Shown one piece after another: positions 38,538 to 51,000 of a DNA stretch of 64,000 bases. The notes beneath the pieces were generated by a model. That model searched no databases. It was not told where the DNA came from and saw only the letters and a program-made list of their open reading frames with translations. The position numbers and the translations under genes are program-made. The DNA is from Antedon mediterranea (Eukaryota; Echinodermata; Crinoidea; Comatulida; Antedonidae), in contig NC_092673.1 of the NCBI RefSeq assembly GCF_964355755.1, forward strand, positions 23,007,001-23,071,000. Reading direction: 5' to 3'. Within the stretch, counting starts at the first letter, position 1. Each line of letters starts with the position of its first letter.

Positions 38538-41500
38538 ACTTCTCTATCTCAGTCCTGTAAATTTTTTTTTGTATTTTGTAATTTTTCAGTTATTTTTTAA
38601 TAAACAATTTTGTTTAACTTTTTGTAACAGAGAGAAATAAAATATAATTAAAAATGAATAAAAATAAAATCTATGTAAAAAAATAGAAAAATCCAGAAAA
38701 AAAGGACTTGTTTTTGTTTTTATTTATCTTCTATGGTATTAATGTTGATGTTTGTGTAGACGTTATTCTAACAGAATGGTGGTAGAATGTAATGTGGTAT
38801 ATTGTAAATCATAAATAGCTTTTTAAATTCACACATTAAAGTTGTGTAGGGATTGTTCACTCTATAATTTCATATTTGCGTTAAAAAGTAATATATATCT
38901 AAATTCTAAAATATAGTTTGCTGGTTTATTTTGACAAACCATCTTTTAATAAATCCGATACTTCTCAATTGTTAATATTTATTATATCAGTCTTTATATG
39001 AATGGAATCAGAACTATCGTCCAAAGATTCTTGTGTGGAAATGTCAGACACTATGGTTTAATATTATAATTACAATAAAAAAAAAATGCTTCATCTCTCT
39101 GATGGAAGTTTAGTTGCATTGCTAGAGTCCTAAAATTTATTATAATAATCTGGAAAATGTTGGCTTTGTACAATCTAGCATGCTTTATAAATAGTTAAAA
39201 TTTTAAATAGATTACGAATAGAGATAGGTACTTGCCCATAAGGCGACGTCACATACATGATTGTATAAATAGAAAAGTTTGAAATTACACTATATATAGA
39301 GAAAAATAACTTTTTATTTAATTGTAAATAATATGATTGGGAACATATCTGATGAGACATGATTAACATATGAACGTGTATATTTTAACACTTTGTTGGT
39401 TATGCGACGTTTTTTAGTGTCTTGCGTACTACATTGTGTTATACTGTAACAGTTCAAAATAAAGCAATTTTCCACATGATTTAATAGACAAAATGTAAAT
39501 GTAATATTTTGATTGCCATAATATGTCCATATGTAGTCATAATATGACCATATATGTCATAGTAACTACATAGGACATACTATGACCATATATGTCATAA
39601 TAGATTTATATAGTCGTAATTATTATCATATAAGATCAGAATATTCCCAGTATCAACAAGTTTTTCAACCCCCGGTGGCGGCCCATTATTTAAGAATTGG
39701 GAATCTATAATTAGAATTCAAATATTCAGAGATAGATTTTGTGTACTGTAATTAAAGGTGTGTGTGTATGTGACATGTTTATGTCTTATACCCACTTTAA
39801 GCAGTTGTTTGTTTGATTAATGCGGTTTAGCAAAAAAAGTGTTTTGTTTTTTAATTTAAGGTACTTTGCTATACTTATAACAATATGTAATACATAACTA
39901 TATATATAACTATTAGTTAAAGTTATTTCAGCTTTGGAGATTTGTCATGAAATATGTATTGCTGTAGTTAGTATCTTGGAAAAATTTGATCTGCATCAAT
40001 ATTTTATTTCGGTCATCTACTAGTATTATATAATAAATATGGGAAAAGTTCAATAAGAGAGAGAGAGAGTACCATCACCATGGTTGAGGTTTAAACGAAA
40101 ATCCAATTGCTTTATTAGGCATTGTATTTTGCTATTTTTCAAATAAATTTTGGACTTTTGAATATACAGTAGTAATTGGATAAACAATATAAAAGTTTAG
40201 TTCTTATTTGATTAATAGTTTAAATTAAAGTGTTTTTTATTTTGGTCAATTAGAGGTTTCAATTGTATTTATTGATCTTTAACTACAGTATTTAGGTAGA
40301 ATTGGTATTCAATTGGTCTTTAATTAGAGGTATTTTTAAATTGAAGTTTAATATTCAAATGTAAAATAGTGAATATCATACTATACTCTATTTTTGTTTT
40401 AAATTTTATTTTTCACTTTCTGGATATTATAAGTAAACACATAAAAAACATTTTTCATTTTTATAGTAGTAAAAGTAGAGATATTTTGTATATGGTTTTT
40501 AATAAAAACTTATTTTATAAGTTTATAAGGCCCACTTATCTTACTGAAAATGACAATGTGACACACTGAAATTGCGAACAAAAGGCTTGTTGGTTATTTA
40601 CCTGGATAAGTTGGTTCCATAGGCACAACTATGCTGGATAGGAACCAACTTACCTAGGTAAATAAGTCACCCTTAATAAGCCCATAGGTAAATACTTGAC
40701 AAAAACAAAATGCTTTAGTACTCAAACTGAAGGGAAAAGTCATGCAAACTATTTGTGATTGAACAATTGTTTGTATCTGAATTTCCACACCTAGTGAATG
40801 ATAAATGATAAAACAAATATTCATTTTCAGTCAATTGTTTTAAACTTAATTATTTAAAGTAAAAATAATTATTTTTGGGGGACGATTTGTTGACTTGGCT
40901 CAGCACTGGTGAGATAAAAATACATTAGCTGAAAGTTGTTTAGTTGTGCCAATGCACATGTCTCTTGCCATTGTCTTATTGGTATGAGTGGTCCCGATCA
41001 TTGATATACGAAACATTGATGACTATTAATGGGATGGGTGTATTAAATAATTTGTTTTTGTAATTTAAATTTAAGCAATATCAGTGGAAAGAATTAGTTT
41101 GTAGTCAATACTTAAAAAATGGCCTAATTAGTTATTGATAAATACACTACTGGGCTATCTTAGTAAACAGAATGTCATTAAACTATTTTCATACCAAAAA
41201 AAGTAAAATATAAGAAAAGCAACAAAAAAAAAAAAAATGTGTTTGATATCTTCATATGTTAATTATTTTGTTATGTATGTAATATTGCTTGTTGTACACA
41301 AATCAATAGAAGTGTCATGTGATTGTTTTTCTGTTTTGTGATTTGTTCAATATGAGTGGGTGTGGCTAATTACTTGACTATGTTAATGATATTCATGTTG
41401 AACGTTATTTTCTGTAGGCGATATAGTATTAAAATTATAGTACGTTGACATGTTTGAAATACAAGAAAGTTGTCTATAATATTTACAATAAAATACTTCA

Positions 41501-41576
41501 AAAAATGTATGACTCATGTTTGTACTGTAAAGTCTTTTACAAGGTCTTTTACAAATGAAATGAGGGATTCCAAATT
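38538..41576. other. AT-rich intergenic DNA between the BET and GBP genes
   Basis: No gene is recognised. Near 39520-39610 'atatgtcata' and 'gaccatatatgtcat' recur several times. A palindromic element lies at 40584-40683. A short AG run is near 40053. Confidence 0.55.
40584..40683. mobile_element. ~100-bp palindromic element
   Basis: The left arm contains 'ttatttacctggataagttg' then 'gttcc'. The right arm begins 'ggaaccaacttacctaggta' then 'aataag'. The outer ends ggctt/aagcc also pair. Confidence 0.75.
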
Positions 41577-41690
41577 AAAACTTGGTTCCCACTAGGATGC
41601 AACCCAAGGATGTAAGGGCAACCCAAATAATTTGACCAATCAGGACGTGATAAATGATGATCCAGCATGTGTTGATTGGTCAAAATAAAT
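41577..41690. mobile_element. MITE family A, partial copy 4
   Basis: The left end 'cttggttcccactaggatg' and 'aaggatgtaa' match the family. The right terminus is missing. Confidence 0.65.
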
Positions 41691-41949
41691 GTTGTGCTGC
41701 TTATGATAGTTATATGAGTTTCGAGACATGTTTCATTATTATTTTTTTAATCCAGATTATCAACAATGCAACTACTAAGGTACCATTCATTAAAAAGGCA
41801 TAATTCTACCTCTACTTAAATCAGTTAGTAAAATATTATATTTTTCATTTATTTTTTACTAGAAAAAACAAGTAAAGTTACAAGTATAAAACAAGTTAAC
41901 ATTTCTGGAGACATGTAAAGCAGTTGGCAGCAAATTTTGATATAGGGCC

Positions 41950-42079
41950 TATAGTATTTGTTAGGAAAAAAAACTTTCAAAAAGTTTATTTTCCTAGTCA
42001 CGTGGCAAATTATAATACATTGTGATTGGTTAGTTAATAATATGACGTTTAATACGCGCTAACTTTAACCTCATTCAAT
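41950..42079 (+). promoter_or_regulatory. Probable GBP promoter
   Basis: An E-box CACGTG (near 41999), an inverted CCAAT box (gattggtta, near 42024) and a TGACGT half-CRE (near 42041) lie just before the ATG at 42080. An in-frame TAA upstream shows that the reading frame opens here. Confidence 0.4.
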
Positions 42080-45000
42080 ATGGCGCTTTTGTTGAGGAAA
42101 ACGTGGATTTTTTCAGCGATCATAACATTAATAATATTTGTTAATGGTAAAGATTTCTGTAGTTTCTTTTGCCTGTAAATAAATGCGGCGCCAATAAATG
42201 CATGCTTTTTAATACCCACTGATCAAGAAAGTGATGTAAATAAGATAGTTTTAGGCATAGCCTAGGCCTAGGCCTAGCTAGGCTAAATGCTACATCGTCA
42301 TCATACATGATGATGAGATCGCCGACGATGATGGTGAGGCTGCTGGCATTTAAACCACCAGCTAGCCTTATGATGATAGATAGATCTACTTAGTTAGGCT
42401 AGGCCCAAGTAGTAGCAAGGCTGAGGAGATGGTACTTTTATCTTAATGTTTGGTTTTGGTGTATAAAACAATATAAAAATTGATATTTTGGAATCTGCTA
42501 AAAAAAAGTAAATTTGTGTAAAAAACATCTTTAAATAAAGATTAGGCATTGGCCCATTGATTGGCCTAGGCTTGGCCTATATTTATTGTCCCCTTAAAAA
42601 AAATATTTCTCTTCAAATTTTTTGTTGAATATGCCATCTTAATGCCACGTAATAGTTATTCACTTTTAGTTACCCCCCTTTTACCAAAATCTGGATCGAA
42701 AATTTACCGTAACCTTAAAAAAAAATGTATTTTAGTTTTTACTGCAAAAAATACTTAAATTGTCTCTCTTGTTTCACCGCGTCTAGCATTCTATTTTGGT
42801 TATTCAAGCACTTTTTAAACAGCACTTTTATTTTAAAGAATGTGTGTGGTGTAGCAATGATTATAACCTATTGAGAGATGAACCACTTCAGCTTGTCAAG
42901 CCAGATATCCAACATAAGCAGTTGATTTTGAATCATGATTATGTCAAGGTACAGTACAGTTAGGGTAAACATTACAAAATCAGCACTGTGGTCATGTTAA
43001 TGTTATAAAAGTTGTAAAAACAATATAAATTATCTGATAAACTCCTAGAATGTAGGAAGCCTTTTGGCATTTCACTACGATAAAAGGGATTCCAACCATG
43101 CTAAAAAACAAACCCAAACCGAAGTAAGGGGATACTTATATTTTGAACGGCCTGACTGTCTAAGTGTTTTTAAAAACTATGGTCATTTCATGCCATCCTT
43201 TATGACTATTGAATAAGATGAAAAGTAGTAATAAATCATTCATATCTCAACAGACATTGTATCAGATAGAAGGACCAGTTGCAGTGGCTGCCATTGTTGG
43301 AAAGTATCATTCTGGCAAATCTTTTCTTCTCAACCAGCTAATGGGCAAACGTCAGGGCTTTGGGTTTAATATAGGACCCTTTGTCAAGCCAGAAACTATG
43401 GGAATTTGGATGTGGGGAAAGGTAAGTTCTGTTTTATATTCACAGGGGTCACATTTTAGCGTTAGTCCATGTTCCTAATACTGGTACTGGTTCAAATAAC
43501 CCCCGGGGGGTCACTTGTATATAAACCAAAAGGGGGTGGGGAGGGGCAGCAGCCACTTCCAGACATGAGGCACTTGCGCTACCTGTTTACTGAAAAATAC
43601 TACGGACTTGAACTACCATTTACCAAAATAAAAGACGGCAGAAACAAGGCCACGCCAGAGAGGGCGCAATATTTGTACTGGTTCCCGGCATGATTTGCGC
43701 ATGGCCAAAGAGACCGTTCATGGCAAAATCACGAACGTGTTTTGACAAGTTTATCGCGCGTCCGCGGTGCATGACGACGATGATCAAGAGTGGTCACAGT
43801 TGAATGATTTTGTCCTAGGCTATGTTTCGTCTTCTTCTGCTGATGCGAAAACTCTAGGCCTATTCAAAGGTATTTAGCGATGGGCTTATATAGCCGGACT
43901 TATAGCATCCAGTATGCTAAAATACCTGCAAAATTTTGCGATAAATCATGACATTTTGACACGGGTGGGCGGGCCATTGACTTAAACTACTAATTTCACC
44001 CTGTCATTTCCCACACTTGTGCTACCAACTCTCCATATTTTCCCACACTTGTGCTACCAGGCCCTCGAAAATATACCCGTAAATGCGGCACCTCCCCGTA
44101 TTGAAATATTTAAGAGTGACCCCCCCCCCCCCTCCCAAGGAAATAACCGTCTCACAGAGACATCTGGTAGCCATTGACTTAAAGTTAAAAATGATTTTAA
44201 TTATTTCTTCTCTGCTGTCGTGACCCCTTCTGTAAAACTGTACTCAAGTCAAAGCATTTACCGTGATCAGCTATCATACCTTAATCTTTTTGAAGAGTGT
44301 ACTAATGTTTTAATGTCTTAGGATAATTAGAGATGTCTTAATGATAAAATGATTTGAATTATTTCTTCTCTGCTATGGTGACCCCTTCTGTAAAACTGTA
44401 CTCAAGTCAAAGCATTTACCATGATCAGCTGTCATACCCTAATCTTTTTGAAGAGTGTACCAATGTCTTTATCATGAAAGTGTGCAATATATGTACTGTA
44501 TATACACCGGACCAACGACTTTACATCTGATCCAAAGGAAAAGACAGTGAGAGTAAAAAATGATGATAACCTCTAATATGTTAGTCTGTCAGATACTGCT
44601 TAACCCATAATGAGGAAGGGTTTTTATAAGACAAATTTTGTATTACAGAATATGTCAATGGTTCTTGAACTTGAATACTTTGTAATTGTAATTACCATAG
44701 AGTTCTGCGGTGTGACGTCACAACGATAGATGGCACTGCGTGGTTGCTAGCCAACCAAAAAATGCATTCAATGCTACTATGTTAATAAACTATATAGATC
44801 TGTATTTCTATCAAATTATGTATCTTAGCTTTTTTTTTAACTGATCTTTTGAAATTTTAGTTTGTTTTTATTGAAAATTATTAAGTTTTAAAATGAATAC
44901 TTCAATAAGCCTATTCCAAACCATTGGTGACCTTGGAGTCACTCAGACAGGTTGAAAGCATTTTTTAATTGGCTAGCAACCATGGAGCAACGCGTCGTGA

Positions 45001-48000
45001 CGTCAGCACCGCAGAACTCTATTCATTCAATGCATCTCAATAATATTATTTCTTTATTTCTAGCCACTACCAGTAACATTATCCAGTGGGCAGAATATAT
45101 CATTAATATTTTTAGATACAGAAGGTAAAGTGTGGACATTTTTTATTTTTTAACTTCGTGAACTAACTGAACATTTTTTTAAGTGACTATAATTATAAAT
45201 AATAATTTTTATGATAAAGATTTCTAGTGCACACTTCTCCATCAAGGTGGTACTAGGTTAAAATCCCTGTAAAAATCTATATTTTCCCCCTTCCTTTCTC
45301 TTTAATTATTCAATAATTGGATTTTAAATGTTAAGTTGTTTTGAATGTCTTAAAGGTTTTGCTGCTAATAATGTTTCTGAAAGTTACGATGCAAAGATAT
45401 TTGCTGTTGCCACCTTACTCAGCTCCTACCTTATCTATAACTCAGTAAAGATTATAGACCAAGCTGATATGGATTACTTAGAACTTCTGGCAAGGAGGAC
45501 ACAGGTGAGTACACTTTTTATCTTTGTATGGACTGGACTTACAGGCCTATTGTCAGGTGTTTGTTTTGTTTTGTTTTATCTTTATACTGGGTGACCTCTT
45601 CAGTCAAAGACTGATCTCCCAGAGGGCCCAGTTGGTGATCAGTGGCTGTGATGTACTAGTACACCGGGGTAACCCCCTACTCGTCTCGAAAGATGTACTA
45701 GGTTCTTTAAAGTGCACACGAGCAAGTTGTGTACACTGGACCTACGGTTTATAGTCCTTATCCGAGAAGACTCGTTCTACCACCAGAACCATGGAGTGAG
45801 TGAGCCTCGAACCCCTGCCGATGTTATGGCTACGTGATTACGGTTCCACTGTCTTAACCGCTCGGCCACTCACTCACTAGTATGCAATGCCAGTGGCAGG
45901 AATGTGAAATTTGTGAGTGTCTGAGGTTTTTAAAATGTAAAATCAATGTATAGTTGCACTCCTGTGGAGGAAATGAAGACTGAACTCACCCGAAAAATAT
46001 CCAGAGAATTATCGTTTAAAAAAAACTTCAGCGGAGGACCTTCGTTTCAGCCCTATGTGGCAGTAAGCCAGTACGTTTTCTCTTGCAATACAATGCCCAA
46101 AGTATTGGTTTTTATTAGTTGAGGATGCATGATTCCGAAGTTCATGAATTCTTTGGTAATAACCCATTTTATATGTTTTTTTCCTTACAGCTTTTTGCTC
46201 TACGTTCACAGATGTCCCGTGCCAAATGGGCAAGTGATTTCAACCATGATTTGTTGACATTTCCACCTTTGATGTGGGTGAGTACAATTTGTTAATTTAA
46301 TACATGTGGTTTGCGGTGTGCTGGCCCATCTCAGCCCCTGTCGTTTCTGGTAGGTTCTGCACTGTGGCTGCAGTTAGACCTAATCCGAATGTCCTTAATT
46401 GACGATGAATATTAATACAAAATTAATTGTCTGATAGGTGGTTCAAGATTTTGTACAAGCAATTGGTGATGATAAGTCCCCTAAGGAGTGGTTGCAAGGC
46501 ATGATGGACTCATCAACATGGGAGAGTGAAGACCATAGGATCAGTTTACTGGATGTGTTTGAATCCGTCAACTGTCACACATTGTTCTTTCCTGCAACAA
46601 GGAAAGATCTCTTGCAAGACCTGTCACAGGTAAATCTTTCAAGACGGGTAGGGGGTTACCCCAGTGTACTAGTACACACAGACACTGTCACTCATCAAGA
46701 GGGCCCCTTGATTGTCAGCCTACGCTGTTTAGGGTCACCCTCTATATATTATGGTTTGAATATTTGTTGATTTTCTTTTATTTCACACATTCAATAGCAG
46801 GCCTGACAATAACAAATTAAAACATGTTGTGTTTGAATTGTTGCACAGTTTAGAGTATATAACCGGAACTTTGCTGTTATGTATAGGGGTTTATGTCATA
46901 CAATTCATTGTTGTTATTCCTACAAATGTTATGTTTTACACTTAGGCAAGAGAAGAAGACTTAACAGCAGAATACAAGTTAGAACGAGATAACCTTCTGC
47001 AAAAATTAAGGCTTGGAATCATACCGAAAGGAAAAAATGATCGTCCAATGACAGGCCCTGAACTGGCAACTTTGATTGATATATTGGTAACAGCAGCAAA
47101 TGAGGGCTCTCTTGCACAGGTAATTGTACATTGTTTAATAGATAATAATTAGTGTCGCTGTATGTCTGCACTATCAAACTTTATGTGACAAAAAAATGTG
47201 ATGTATCCATATATGAACATGATGATGTCATATCACTACCATATTTGGGCATATCACTGCTCTATTTGGGAACATCACACTTTTTTTGTCAAACTAGTTT
47301 GATAGTGTTGACAGAGCTTAAGAGTTGTTAGCTTTCATACTCACTAACCAATGTAAATATTTATACGCATTTTACTTTAAGTTGTGATTCTTGGATCGCG
47401 AAAACACTCATTAATAGAATGAAGACACAAAACACTAAACACAATTAACAATTCTCTAATCCCTCATGTAGTCATAGAAGTTTTAGACAACGTAAAATTA
47501 CAGCTGTACTATTTTGGTTCATCAGGTACCAAGTCGCTGGCATGGGTTCATCCAGGACATGAAGCAGTCTGCAGTACAGGACTGCTTTAAGTTTTACGAC
47601 ACTGATATGGAGGTCTTGCATGAGAAACACCTGCATGGAGCTATTAATCAGCATGAGCTTCTTGAATGGCATGAAATGGCTAAGAAGAAGACATTGAGGC
47701 TTCTGCAACAAGTACTCTTTGGGTATGTCAGTGTCACTTTTGCCGTGCATGAGCACTTCAACATGAAGTATCTCTTTGTGTTGCTTCTTAAATGTTGGGC
47801 TAATGTCATGGCATTCATGGTAGTGTCATGTAGTTTTTTCTCTTTTCTTTTGTTACAGTACTTCTACTACAGTAGAACCAGTCTACACTATCAAACTTTG
47901 TGACAACAAAATGTGATGTGCCCAAATGGACATGATGATGTCATATCACTACCATATTTGGGCATATCACTACCATATTTGGGCACATTGTTGTTGCTAA

Positions 48001-51000
48001 TGATTTCATTGTTTAGATTGGAACATGTATATGTGGAATCTTCAAAAGAAATGAACTCAACAATACAAGAAAACTTTGAGAAGGCAAACGAAATGAATGA
48101 GAAGAAGATTAAACTCCGCTGTGGAGAAATACAAAACAGACAAGAGGTTAGCTATTACTTTTATAGTTGAACCGTGGTTATACTTGTCAAATTTGGTTCA
48201 AATGTTCAATTAACGCCTGAGCACATGGTTTTTTGTTTGTTTTTTTTTAAATTGTGCAAGAGAATACTATTTTTTTGTTTGTAAAACTTTTGAACATTCA
48301 TAATACAGTACAAACACCTGAAAAATGTAATAGAATGGGAGGCCCTGTATACTTGAAGAAACCTAAAATGTCTGTACTAGGCCTGTCACGACCAATATGG
48401 TCTGGAGCCGAAATTCTGGCTTGACCAGTTTTGGTCTGTCGTGAAAATATGGTCTGGGGCCAAAATTTAGACTGGACTAATTTTTGCCTGTCGCGAAAAA
48501 TATAGTCCGGGGCCAAAATTCCGACTGGACCAGTTTTGGTGTGTCGCAGCAAATATGGTTCGGGGCCAAAATTCTGTCTGGACCAGTTTTGGCAGCTTTC
48601 TTACACTCTTGCCACTGGGAGATGACATATCACTGCTTGTCCTGTCCCCATATTGACCATGAATTAATATGAAAGAAAATTGAAAAGAATGTAAATAATT
48701 TTAAGAATAATATTTTATTTTTGTGCGTGTAACCTTTATTAAGTTATTCACTGATTTTATATGTTAGTATTTTCTTTAACTTATTTAATAAATTTGTGGT
48801 TTATCTTCAGCTACAAGTTGAAGAAGTCCTATCGCAGCTATCTCTACCAGTACAAACATCAAGTTTGCTTGGCACTTACAATGGAGCCCTCTCTGGTGCT
48901 ATCACAGGATATGCTGAACTGCTGGAACAACTTGAGGAAACAACAGCCTACAGGAAACACCTACACCAACTCAAGGTAATAACAGTTGTTCAGCATTATT
49001 TAAAGATGTATTTTCCCTAAAAAACATGATAAGGTGAAGGTTAATAAAATCAGACTTAAAATCAGCCATTTGCAGTTTAATAAAGTTGTACATTTCCATA
49101 AAAAAGACTAAAAATAACGATTACTTAATTAAAGACAAAATAATTAATTTTGATCAATGCTTTAGCACTGAACGTTTTATTCAGAATAAATACTGAATAA
49201 AGTATTCAAAACTCACATAACAATTAATTTTCATTACATTACAGGCTTCTGTAGAAAATGTTAAGAATTCATACCTTTTCAAAAATTCAAAGGCGTTGGA
49301 AGCTATGTTTGAAAATGCAAGTAAAGCGGCGGTTGGTAAGTTAAACAACTACGCCTGAAGGCTGCAACACTCTTATGATGATAACGATCGATGATAAATA
49401 GATAAACATACATTTTTCTTACATAAAACAAAAGAAATTCAAAAAGTTTTCATTCTAGAACTGTAGGATAGCAATTTATGCTGTCTTTGATATTTTTCTA
49501 TTATGGGCGATCAATATCTTCCTATGGTGAATGGGCCTTTAACTCTAGGATTAACATTTCTATGTATTTCAGTGTGGCAGATCTGTATTTTTTTTTTCAA
49601 TATTTCAAATTTAAAAATGAAATGGTGCCCTCTTTAAAATGATTAAAATTTGACTTCTCTTTTTATATAAATTCATTAGTTACGTTGTCACATTTAAATT
49701 TATAAATAAAAATGTTAAATAATGTCTATTTTACAAAACAATACAGTATCAGTTTTTAGTTTTCAAAGTACATGGAAATCCCTATGCCTATAATGGAGCA
49801 GTCCAATCGGAGATAAAGCAACTTTTGAACCCTAGGAATAACAGAGGAAGCAACGTATAGGATTAACTGAAACCTCCTCAGATAGGCAAGAAGTAGTGCA
49901 TTGTGTTACAGTATAATAATGTTGTTATAAAGCACATTACACTATTAGAAAAAAAACTGACTTTAAAGGAAAGGAACACCCTGGGCTAAATGTGCCACTG
50001 TGCTTATAGATAAATGTAATAAAAACATGATTACAATGGTTCAAGGTACAATAGTAAGCAATTAAGTTAAAAAATAGACTTTTAAACGACAAAATATCGA
50101 AAATTGAACAGCGCCATTTTGACAGGTTAAGAGCAATTATGTGACGTCAGATTAGGTGGACGCATTCAAGCAAATCCAAGCGCCCATCGTCTTAGTACAG
50201 TATTTCAATATGGAAGTGCGGGATATAACCATAAATAAAATCAATTAAATAGCCTAACATACCTAATACTTTTGGAATATGGCTTGGAGTTTTTATAATT
50301 CAAAAAATTTGGAACCAGAATATACAGAAAGAGAGTTAGTTTTGCGTCGTGCTGATGAGGAAAAAAGAAGAGAAGAAGAACATTCTCGAGCATAACAAGC
50401 CGTCGAAGAATGGTGTACTTTCGGCCAGTGTATCTGTACTGTATGCCTTACTAGGCCTAGAACTCGTGTTTAACGAAAATAAAGTAGACACTGCATCGTC
50501 AACCAACAGCCTCCGTTTGGAAGGTTTGCCAGTTAATTCCTCTACCAAATCCCGTTTGAAACAGCTAGGCAATAAAAGTAACAATAGATAAACAATAGCT
50601 GAAAGATTTACGAATTGGCTTGCAGAAGAAAAGATCGATCGAAGGTTTGTTTACCAAGCCAGCGCATGCTCATACCGTGTCATCGCCGTCCTGCATGACC
50701 GCATGTCGCGTTATTAGCCAATCATATTAGCGTATTCGCTTAGCCAATAGAAGCGCTGAATGCAACCGCGAATCTTAAAATTTTCGTCGGCCGTATCTGA
50801 CGTCACAAACAGGCTGCCATGAGCACAAGATGGCGATTTTCAAATGTCTTGAAAACAGCTTTAAAATCCTGTTTACTAGAAAACTACAAATCCGATTTAA
50901 ACATAAATTGTGCTGAATATTAAGTTGGTAGGGTTACTTTTATAATAGTTAGGTAAGATATTAGGGTGTTCCTTTCCTTTAAGCAAGAATTTAATGGGAT

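Noticed and set aside
43469-43693. 74-codon ORF in GBP intron 3
   Set aside because: Starts outside and runs into the GGGGGGTCACT element. It has no splice phase with GBP exons and no recognisable domain.
45800-45870. Possible tRNA-Leu or tRNA-Ser gene (minus strand)
   Set aside because: A and B boxes are good, but the cloverleaf is incomplete and a SINE body shared with other loci follows.
47913-48170. 85-codon ORF covering GBP exon 10
   Set aside because: Its first half is MITE family B sequence; only 48017-48146 is exon.
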